This document shows, piece by piece, positions 49,007-61,000 of a stretch of 64,000 nt of DNA. Both the position numbers and the translations under genes were made by a program. The notes beneath the pieces are model-generated. The model was given only the letters and a program-made list of their open reading frames with translations. It did no database searches and was not told the origin of the DNA. Positions within the stretch are counted from its first letter, which is position 1; each line of letters opens with the position of its first letter. Source of the stretch: Diprion similis (Eukaryota > Arthropoda > Insecta > Hymenoptera > Diprionidae); assembly GCF_021155765.1 (NCBI RefSeq), contig NC_060116.1:6386001-6450000 (forward strand), in the 5' to 3' direction.

Positions 49007-52000
49007 ATGAGGGACATGGCTGGTAAAATGGCCGAATTAAAATTTGAAGCACCCCTGGCTCGCTTCGAAGAGGAGGAGACGTCCAGCCTCAAGAATATCA
49101 ACTTGCTGACAGGTGCGGAATGGTCAATTCATTTTTCTCTTTATCCTGCCTCAATCCTTCTCACCCCCCCGCGTTGCGAAGCGGTCGCTGCCTGGGCCAG
49201 CAGGCATTTGTTTTCATTTTCACTTCAGGTTTTGCTGGTCTGGGCTGAGGAATCAACTCCGTTTCGTGAATTCTTTGAGGTGACCGTATTTTATGGGAAT
49301 CTCGCTGCGCTCGGCTTTTGTTTCTTTATTTTGAATCGTCTGAAGGTAGCCGCGAGTCGCTAACCCTCGACTCAACAGTCAGCATCCCCCGAAATGGACC
49401 GAAGTATTTACGAACAGCAGCTATGCTGGTACCTGGAATGACGAAGAAAGAGTAGAGAGAGTGTTGAAAAGGATGGCTTTTTCATGCGAGAAAAGGATAA
49501 ACGCTGTAGGGATGCGCCAAGTGGCGCGGTGTCGAGAGGTCGAGAAAGCCGAGAGTCGAGGCACATCACCTTTCGGAAAACCTTTTTAAAACAAAGTACG
49601 ATCGGTCCGTGCCGCAGGTGCCGGCAGGTTGGCAGCGCGCCATCGATGCGCATGATTTCGGTGAATTTCTTAAACATTTTTATATTGTAGCTACTTGCAG
49701 CTGTGACCAGGGACAATTTTACTGGTTTTGTACGTTTATTTGCTTATTTTGTGATTTTTATTGTTGGACGAATTCCGTCGTGCGCTGACGAAGAAAAGTT
49801 ATTGGATGTGAAAATTTCACTAGAACTAGTTTTAGCAATGTTGGTTTACGTATGTAAAACAAAACACTGCAAAGAAAATCTGCATTACCCGATGAGAATG
49901 ATTTGAAATGGTATTTCATTGCAGTTTACATGTGAACTGAATTTTAGACAATTTTGAAGTTGAGAAATCGCGATTTCCCGTTAGGAAAAGTTATGTTACT
50001 GTAAGGTTACGCATTCGACCTCCTTGTGAAGTTTTCTGAATACAGCTGCTAGCCACAAATCTCGGATAGGTCGAAATCCTAGGAAAGTTAGGGAAAAATA
50101 TGGAAATGAAAACGATGCATTCATTGTCATGATAATAATGAGATCTATTGCGTTATTGGGACAAGTCCTTTTTATACACATAAAATAAGCAAATTTACAC
50201 ATAGAAGAATAGCATGGTAGATAGGAAAGATGAAAATAGAATAACAAAGTAGAACTAAAGACACATGTATAAAATGAAATTAAAAATAAATAAAACGAGA
50301 GTAAAATGAATACGATGAGCAAAATGAATTAAATAAATAATATCGGTAAAAGTATAAGTAAAATGAATAAATAAAATAAATACTGTATTTAACGTAGAAA
50401 ATGAATGATCTAGAAATGAATGAAGTCAAATTTCTAATTGCATAAAAGCATTTTATATTGTAAAAAAGAATCAGAGAATAATTGTGATTTTTCCGGTGAC
50501 CATTTCAACTAAAACATTTTATGATTGTCGCATTATGTCATCTTGAATAATTGGCGAAACTCTGGGGCTTCGAATTATCTTATTTTGCGTGACCTGCATC
50601 CATAGACAACACTGTCCACTTATCCGCTCCTTATCTTATCTATAAGACAAGCCTATAGACTTGTAAATTGAAAAATTTCCGTATACGCGATACCCAAATT
50701 CTATGGTAATTTATTCTAATTTATTCGTCTACGTTTGTTAATCATTGCGTCCGCTTATACCGTCTCACCACAACTGATATTATTCACTTTTTCACTATAA
50801 ATAGCGGAATCATCGGTTATATCTGTACACATAGAAGATTAGACGCCTCTTTGAATGTATGTAACGGACAGTTGAAAAGTGGCACAATTGAGGGGGCGAC
50901 TCATTCATTCTTCACCGCAGCAATTGCAGTATCAGCAGCTGCAGCACTAGCACTAGAAGCGATTTAAAAACGAATGAGAAAAATTTCACATTTTGTTACA
51001 ATTGCTAGGAAATTTTAATACTATGGGTATCGTTAGAATAAGGGTACTTCCACATAGCTACCATAATGAAAAAGAACAATACACACAAAAGATTTTTTTG
51101 CTACACCTGCAAAACTAATTTTTATCTTCAACCCATAACCATATACAATATATCGTTTAGTTATGAATAAAAAAAAAGGGATAATAGTTACGTCGGTGCA
51201 CAAATAGAAATATCACTCGGTGTATGTTACACGAATAAAACTGAAGAGCTTGACCTATTCATAGCCGCTATTGTGGGTCACGGTGAGGAGAAGAGCTGCA
51301 TCTGGGGATGTGAATCTGGTATTATACACCCGACGAGAAATACACGCGGCTGTGAATGGAAGCGCGTATTTTTCCTCGCCTGCATGGCTTCCTTCGGGTT
51401 ATCGCTGCTTATCTCAGGGCAAACGACTACGCATCCTCTCCGGTAGTCTCGCGTGTAGATATAAGCTACGCATACACACTTGCGCGTGCTGCCTGCATAC
51501 AGGCTGCAGCTTAAATGTCTGGTTGTGAGAACCGGACGGCGCGAGCCGAACACATTAACCTTTCGTTCCTGCTCCCGTTTAATCTACGCCTTTAGTGTCA
51601 ACGCCTACTAATCGTTGCCGTAGCGATAAACCCTTCGTAATATAAATCCCCAACTTGTCAGGCATGCCCTGCAGTTAAGTATAATATACGGATGCGATCA
51701 AGACTTCAATGAGAAGACAGATTCATTCCATTTGTGTGTATAGTACTATATGTGTAGTAACGAACGCCGATCAATTATTTCATGCTACACAGTTCCCCAT
51801 TTCATCCCCTTAAAAGTACCCTACTTTTTCCTTCTTCCCCTACGAGCACTGTGAAGCTTAAAGTTTCCCCTAAATGTACCTTAAATCAGTCAATTTCTCC
51901 CCAAAATCACCCTATTTTTGCCAGTTGAAGTTACTTTTTTTCATAAAATAAAATGGACTGAAAAAATCAATTTGATGTTTGAGAAAAATTTTCTACTTTC

Positions 52001-55000
52001 AACTTGACATAGGAACAAAGAGAAGAATACATTAAATCTCATTACTCCCTTATATTTCACAAAACCATATTTTTTACGATTTTATTGAGTGTCTCGTTAT
52101 CTACGAAATAAATACATTCCCTCATCCTAAATTATTTTGTTCCTACATTTAGTTAGAAATAAAACATCGTTCTGAAGCATCAAATCGATTTTTTCAGCTT
52201 ATCAGATTTTTTAGTTTATAATAATAAAAAAAATTTTAATTAAAAAACATTCCTAATTTCGACCCCCCCCCCCCCCCCCCTCTCAGCACATGTTAGTTGT
52301 TTTTTTCGATCGCTACAGAATCATTTAAATTGCCCTGATTCTTATACGATCACTTTAAAATAACTGCAATGCAGCTCGGAAAGTTATTGTACAGGCATCT
52401 GTTATATCCATTTTTGAATCGTAACTCCTTTTGAATTTTTTGTCCTCCTCAAATCTAGCTTGATAAAATCACACCCCTTGTTATTGTATAAATATACAAA
52501 TAATTTTTAAACAATAATTGCTAACAATAGTTACACTTAATAACAAAAAAAGTGATAAAAACAAATGTCGCACGAATTTCACTTTGTTCTTACATTGCAG
52601 AGCAACTATTGGACGCGAGTCTTGAGGCGAACTTTGGCGAAAATCGTAACGCCAACGAGACCGGAACGACCCGTGGCAACGGTGTGGATATTCTTCAGGA
52701 GGGAACGTTCAGCCCGTTCAGCGGCAGTCTCGAGGATCTGGTTAATACATTCGACGAAAAAATCACATCGTGCTTTCGAGACTATGGCGCCGATGTCGAG
52801 TCCCTCGCCCCGGTCCAGGTACGGACGCAAGAGGAGATAATGAACGAATGCCAGTAAGTGAAAAAAGCGCAATTTTACATCCTATCGTGGTATAAAACAT
52901 TACTTTTGAACACGTTCGTTGCGTCACATCAAGTTGTTCTGCCGAATTTTTGTATAGATTATTTTTTTTTTTTTTTCCTGACACATCTTTCTTCGAGAAA
53001 TCCAATTTTTTCTATCTTTCTTTTCTCATTTTCGCTCGACACTGTGTACAATGTGAGACAGTGAGTGAAATGTGTACAATAGGGTGGATCCTACAACGGA
53101 TGACGTCATTGCAATAGCTAAGCCACACCGATCGTAAAATTCGCGTGCCAATATAGAATTCACATAATAAACTATAAAACTCACGTTGTGTACATATTTA
53201 CTCATATATTTATAGATATACATATAGATGTATATGCTATATTAGGCGAGGAATGATTTACTCCAAACAACTTGGTGATGACGATGTACGTTATATAACC
53301 TATACACCCGTAATTATAATATTTATACTACGCGACTTATTTAAAAAATATTTAAAAAATCTCTGATTATATTTCAATGTTTGAATACATTATGCAATAC
53401 TCGTGAATTATATCTTTTCTTCTGTTTCGTTTTTGTTTTGCTTTTTTGATAACCACGGACTTGATATTGTTGGGGTTAAAATGAGTTTAAAATTAACATC
53501 GATGGTATGTATAACGATATGCTTTGGGAAAAAACAATATTTTCTAAAGCGTTGCGCATCGATAATCGCGCCCCTGCGTAATACGGCAATGCAAACCGTG
53601 TATGCGGACGTTATTCACTCGACTGTACAGGATTCGGCTTACAATCAGGCTAATTATGTACGCGTGTTTGTACACACATCGTGTTACGTACACTTCACGC
53701 AGTATAGAGGACAAAATCTATTCTTTACGTGTATATACATGTATATACATATTTAAAAGCAAAGATATTTTACGGCTTGTTGCGTTTCACCTGCAACCTC
53801 CCTGCTCATCTTCTTCCTGTCTGGCTAGCATTTAGTCGCTCGTATTATATATATATATATATTATTATATAATACCTACAACATCTGTTGTATATTAGAC
53901 TGTATTCATAGTATTTATACCTAATTTCTCTTTAGAGTTTGGTGAAAAATGATATCCTTCAACAGCTGGTTTATCCTATATCCTTTCCAAATTTAGTTCT
54001 CACTCATTGTCGGTGTTATCTTTGCTGTTGCCAAATTAATAATTGGTAATAGCGAATAATTTTCTTATACGCTTTCTTCTCGTGCTCGCTGCGCGTGCAA
54101 TTTCGAAGTATGAATTATTAATGTGAATACGTGTACATGATATGTATATAGATGTATATAAAATCTATCAATTTTTTAACCCTGATCATTTTTAATTTTG
54201 TCAAAACTCTTAAAAATAATACTGGCATTTCTAAAAGTCTGAATTTATTTATTTATTTATCTTGATTTTTTTTGTTAAATTACATAAATAAAAAATTTCA
54301 AAAATGAACGTGATTTTGACATGTTTTTCATACAGTGGAAAATGTTGTATACAATGCTTTTGCAATTTTGAAAATGTTAAGCGTTTGGTTTTTACCAATC
54401 GAATATTTTTGAAGTGCTCGAAAAGTAGAGAAGAAAAATTTTTCTATTGTGATAACAATCTTAAAATGATCAGAACAGAAAATGATGTTTTTCCGAATTC
54501 ATCAGAGATTTCGAAAAAAACGTGGAACTTTGATGAGGTTTGATTAATTGTAATCGAAAAGTGATTCCGTAAAGACGATAAAATATAAACAAATTTGAGG
54601 TTTTATAGATATTACTATTATCTCAAAGAAAGTTACAAAGATACAGTGAGTATAGAAATCAGTGGATTTCATACGGAACATGCGGACTACATATAACTGA
54701 AAAAATAAGATGCAATTATTTGTCGGGTATCGAATTAGAGGAAAAAAGTATTAAAAATTAAGTTCGTTCAATCTGTAAAACAAGTTCTTTTCAATCGTAA
54801 CGTTGTTGAGATAAAATACTGTATAACCTATTTATATTACCGGTATATAAAAGCTGCATATCAATTACCTTTTCGACCTATTTCAATGCAATCGGTTTTC
54901 CTTTCCATCCCATGTTCCCAGGGAGGCTTAGAGTAACAAGATTTATGATACAATTATGAAAGAATGATTTATAACTCGCTGCAATCGTATAAAATAATCA

Positions 55001-58000
55001 CGGTGTGTCCTGACACGAGTGATTTGAAAATCGACGAGGTATATCCACTTTCTTGAATGGGCTGAATAAATTAAGTTGCAATTCAAGATTAAGGGGATGC
55101 CAAAGTCACTTCTTACCGACTGCGTTGTTTCTCTTCTTTTTTGGCTGTTATCAGAGGGTATGCATCGCAATATAAAAAAGGCATTAACATCGTATTCTGC
55201 ATGCAATTCTGAATGAAAACAGACTAATCAATTTTAATTTTACACGAAAATAAGAAAATTACTCTGTTAACTTTGCATTACCATACTAGATACAGTATTT
55301 CAAACTATAACGTGCAGTTTGGACTCTGAAACTTGACGCGATTAGAACGCAGGGGGAATCTCGTTGTGCTGCTAAAAGAAACGGTGAGCTCTCCTTGTAA
55401 GAGGCAAAAGCATTCACGTATTTGAATAGTCACGTTGCGCGTATAAATAAGTAACTAACCACACCAATTCTATGGTATAACAGGCAGCCGTTCTTCTATC
55501 TCAGTGTATTCTTGCACTGGCATTGGGTTCTTACGCGGCACAGCGTCTCACAGGATGTAGTTATCAGGTTTTCCCATGAGTAAGATCCGTTTCTACAATG
55601 AGGAATTTCTCTTGAAAAAGGAATGAGTATGTAATACTGTGTATACATGTACATACCTAATAAGAAAAGTGGGAAACTGTAAGAAATATTTGGGAATTTA
55701 CAACGAATGGATCGCATGGAAAATCAGGCAAATACGTATCAAGTAATTAATATTTTCGTTACTCAGAGTTAAAGAATTAACAATAAAAAATAATATTTTT
55801 TGTTTCATGTGATATTTTTACTCGAGTTTATCAGTTATACTGGTATTATTATAATTATACTGCACGTAACTCTTTTATTTTTTATTTACTGCGTGGAGAA
55901 TATGACGGATGTTTAAAATAATTTATCAATTTCCTTCACCGAACGTGAATATTCTTCAAAATTGAGGAAATAAAAATACAATACCGGGAAATATTTCTAC
56001 CGAATTTTTATTGTGGTATTTTCACTTCCATTTCAGTTTTTCCAACGATCCTCGCCGGAAATGAATCCGGATAATATAATTTATTAAATCCTAATTCTAC
56101 TTCGTGTTAGCGTTGAGGAAAATGCGGTATTTTGTTTGGCACGTTAGGCCGGACTTCAATGAATTTAAGTTACATGAGTATGTAAATTATCCTCTAAATA
56201 GACTCGCAAAATAATTCTCAGCAGCCGTAGGCTCAGCGAATTCGCGCAACGCGCATGACACATTTTATAACAAAGTCTTAAAATAAAATATAAACTTTAT
56301 ATAAACGGCACGAAATCGTTCGGTGAAATAAAACTCGGTTTCGTGCAGTAATTTCGCAGCGAATCTTCACACGTGCAATTTGAATCGCATGATTGACAAC
56401 GAGCAATCACTCTTAATACATATTATAATAATCAATTAATCATCAAGCAATAAGCTTTCACAACAAAATTTATTGATTATAAGAAGAGATAGAGCAACAA
56501 TATTTATAAAGCTTTATTGTATCTTTGCAGTTTCAAATATATTTGCAAATGTATTGTCCATTTAGCTTAATATGAAAGAATGTGAAACTGATTTGTAAAT
56601 ATTCCAAAACCCTTTGGAGCCAAGGCTCTCAGCTGTTGAATCGCAGACTTGCGTATCTACAATATAATATCCATCCAAGTCCAAGTTACACGAGAGGCAA
56701 GCGTGTACCTACATCAGTAGATTACACCTTTATACCTCCGTTTATCTGACCTTATTTGCAATTCGTTGTCCAGCTTTCTCTGGCCGGTTTATTAAACACT
56801 GTGCACTTCGCTCTCACGCACCGTCAGGAAGAAATGCGTTGCGGTCATAATATGTAAACATGACGTTACGCAATTATTCGCCGCAGGAAAATTGATCTCC
56901 GCTAATTTTTCATGAGTTTGAAGTTAAAGAAAAAAAAAAAAATAATCGTTTTAACGCAACGAAAAGTAGGAAAAAATATCGCAATTCTTTAACTTCGGAG
57001 TATTTCTCAAGATATTCTATTTAATACAATTCAATTCAGTTTCTGTACTTAATTTCAGTCAATCCTGTAATATTCCTACACAAAATACTAGTTTTGTTGA
57101 AGAAGGATGCATCGTTACAATAACGCTATACGAGCTTCAACCTCCCAATTTTGTCCGCCATATTTAATATTTTGAAAATGTCTATATTTGTACTCAGCTA
57201 TATGTTCATAATATTAGACGAGAATGTTTCGCTTTACAGTTATAATTATTACTGTTTATATTGGGTACGCTAATTGCCGAGTCCTGAAGCCAAGCCGGAC
57301 AAACTTGGGCATGCATGTACACAAGGATTAGGCAATGCAGAGTTGATGTTAACCGGCGAGATGCTTAAGTGCAGGAACTTGTTCACTATGCGTTTCGTCA
57401 TGCCAGTTTTTCCTGTTTCTTTTTGCTACCTTTTCTGTTCTTCTCTCGTGCACATAGAACAAATTGTTGACTTAGAGAGAGATCAAATCGTTGCGGAAAG
57501 AGTACTTGGTAAATTCAAGAAATTTGACTTCATTGAAAAGAAGGTAATTAAGACTAACTCTAATTTCAGTTCAACGAAATACGTTCTGTTTGATTCAGCT
57601 CAGAAATACTTTTGAGAATTTGGTTTTCTGCACGTGTAACGAACGAATATTAGGATTTATTGATAAACGCAGTTCAAATTTCAATAATTTATAGGAAACA
57701 AATTATTCGAGTCTCATTTCAATTATTGTTTATAGGGATTTATCTTCGGAATTAAACTCTACCTTATCATCGAAGGAGTTTTTGTGCCAACGCAAATCTT
57801 CCCGCTTCACAAATAGATAATATTTTTACTTTATTCAGCAAAAAATTGTGCATCTTAGCTGTAACATATATTCCCTTAAATATTACCTCAACGTTTCGTT
57901 CATTTATTTTCTATGTCCACATAGACTAGATTCGTAGAGCTTTTCTATTCAAACAATAATCTTGATAATTATAACCGATTGTTCTGAAAGGAAAAGAAAG

Positions 58001-61000
58001 TAATTGAATGTAATTTTTTCCAATTAAAAATAATGCGCAACGTGTCTGATCGTCAGCCCTGGCTTCATTGTATACATACTATATTTTCACTCAATTAATT
58101 TAATCATACTCTATCCTTCGTCGACTTCTGCGGGTTGTCTCGCTGTACTCTCCAGTCAGTTTTTCTCCTGCATATCGAGCGATGAGCAGCCACCCCCTTT
58201 CGCACCCGTAGGTCAATAAAATCACGCACGCGCGGCTAGAACCGCCCTTATGACACCGACGCCATTTCTTCGAACTCAGGGCTCCTCCCGTAATTACGAC
58301 GTTGGATAAATGCGATAAAACAAAACAAAACGGAAATAGAAATTCAAAGAAATCACGAAGGCTCTTTGTTAACAAATCAATACTTATATTATTTATTCAA
58401 GATTTAGTCAACACAGTTACACTTAAGTGATGTATAGATAGACGAACAGAGTTGAGGTATTTTTCGCCCATCTCTGCCGACGGTGCAGATTCTTCTTGAG
58501 AACCTTACATATACGTCTGTACGTATGTACGACTTGACGTCATTTCCGGCTATTCACGTACAGACGTCCACGTATATACATAATGCGTGTGATGACCAAA
58601 GACACGTCTTCGCGGTTTCCTTTGTCAGGAAGGAAGTCCTGAAGTCCTGCGTGTGCCGCGCGTGGGATTTTCAAGTAATTATAATGTAGCGAGTCTCATT
58701 ACGTCGGCTCAGCTGCTGGTTTATTTGTTTATGGCTATTTTTTTCTTTCATCTCTCACACTCGGTGTCGTGGCAACCGCAAAATATCGTATTTAATATCA
58801 GCCACACGTTATAATGTGTGAGAGACGTCGTGCCTCCTCTGCTCTGGATCTTCTGCAAACATTATTACATGAGGTCATCGTTTTGTGGTCGATGTTTTAA
58901 CCTCACAAGTGGACTGAATTGACTCCAATTCTGACGTGGCGTTGTATATAGGTATACGTACCATATCGCATGTATATGTTATGTTATACTGCAGTACATC
59001 GGTTGTTTTTCTGGTGGGTGGAAAAAACCTATTTAGGTCATACACATGCTGTCAAAATTTATGAGTAGGGGGCGAAAGTTTTAAAGGGTTACTTGTAAAA
59101 AGTCAAAATACAGAATAGAATAAATAAAAATATGGCAAGCTAATATTGGACCATTTTACTTTCTACACTTTGAATTTAAAAAAAAATAGATTCTGCACCG
59201 TTGTTGCAAATTCGAGTCGGTTCTTCCCGCTCACACAAAATTTTCGAGAGATAAAAATGTTGTCATCGTTACAGTATCTAGACTTATGAAGTTGAATATT
59301 CATCTTTTGTTTTGATCTACTATTAATCTGATGTACCTATTTCATTGTTATAGAATACTTTTTTTTATAGGGAAATCGTGCATTTACATCGTAATCCAGC
59401 CTTTTTCGTCATGAACATTATTCTGGGTACGTGTATCACGCTCTGCGACAATGTAGATAAGCATCAATGGTCGATACTGTATTATTTCGTACCAGGTTTG
59501 GTATCATTGCTGCAAGATTCTATTTTTACCATCTACAAGTATAGAAGATATAATCAAAGGTCTTGAGAGGAGAAAAATGTAGTCCCCTTTCGGTAATCTA
59601 AATCGCTCGTAATACTATTTGCATTTGCATCCTTCAAATCGTGTTACTTTTTACATTTTTCTTTCTTTTTTTTCAGTTTTTGATAGACGCTTAAATTGAA
59701 TACGATATTTTTCGACAAGTATTATACATATTTTGTATACATTTGTAGAAATGAAGTTTAGATTAATCCAAGTTTGATTGGAAACGTTATAACGCATATA
59801 TGATGTAGATTTAAAATCGGTACATCCTGCAAATACTAAACAAATTCGGACAAACACAACTTGAACAAAATGGAACGTGTAAATTGTTAACAAGAAAGAT
59901 GAAATAATACTGCGTAAAATTTTTCTTTTGTTACTGTAATAGAGGAAATATTTTCAACTTCCGGTACTGCTCAGTCTCTAGTTTTAGTGTTGTTCTCTTC
60001 TTCGTGATGTGAATAGTTCTGGAATATACTATGTATACATATGACAATTTGAAACTTCGGTATAGGTTTAAACGGTCCGGAAGTCAAGTTGTTTACGTAA
60101 CGCCGTTTGTCTCTGAGACCTAAGTTACTTATTTCCAACTGATACCAATATCACGTGTTTGGTAGAATTTTCTTTTTCGTGGAGACAGGAAACTGGAGAG
60201 CCTCCGTTACATTAAGTAAATACCAGATAACTAAAGATAACAGCGCAACAATCATAGTGCAGGGAAAATTTAAATCTACCGGTACCTACAAATCCATCGG
60301 AATATGTTATCTGCTCAAATGAACAAGACCGTCGCGTGGAAGTTACACAGAAGAATTAGTCCCATTTGACAAATACAACTCGAATTTTATATACGTAACA
60401 CATAATCGAATGAACTATACTAATCTAGTTGAAAAATTCATTCCTGTTACATATTAAAGGTATTACATTACTGAAGATTTTTCTTCAACGGTTTTTTCTC
60501 TCTTCTAACTTTCGATTTGGGCTTTTGGATCCAGCGTGACATTCTCAGCGTGATCACTTTGGGATCTTATAAATTCAAGGCTTCGTGACGCTGTGGTCTC
60601 TGGTGAAGGGCTCTCTAGCGTTGCAGCTAGGCTGACAAATGTTGCGTGCTCACGATCAGAGTTATCATTTATCATATTAAAAAAGAGAATGAGAAAAACA
60701 CCCACCGGGATCATATGCCAGATGTAGATATAATATTATTTTCTCATCGTGTTTGTTCAGTGTCTCTTGACGCTCTGTTGGCGACATTATACCACTTTGC
60801 TGACTGTAAAAACATTTTCTCGCCGAGACCTTGGCTTCGCGCGAGATGATTATGATAATGATAATGATGAGATGAGCACGGAGGGTTTCGAACGGAAGTT
60901 ATTAATCGCCAGATTCATAGAGGTTGAGCATTAATGACTTTTCCACGTTTAATATCATCGACAATTGAATGGAAGAAAATACTGTGATAGAATTTTTGTA

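Larger units (their letters stand above)
49113..52600 (+). other. Unc-76 intron 1
   Basis: Holds an imperfect AAATAAAT/AAAATGAA-rich tract (about 50270-50400), a GC-richer island (51270-51560) that could be regulatory, an inverted-repeat element (51956-52199) and an 18-base poly-C run (52263-52280). No additional coding exon is supported. Confidence 0.6.

Noticed and set aside
57274..57615. 113-codon plus-strand frame in Unc-76 intron 2
   Set aside because: It begins at TTG and has no family similarity. Unc-76 exons 2 and 3 already join in frame without it.
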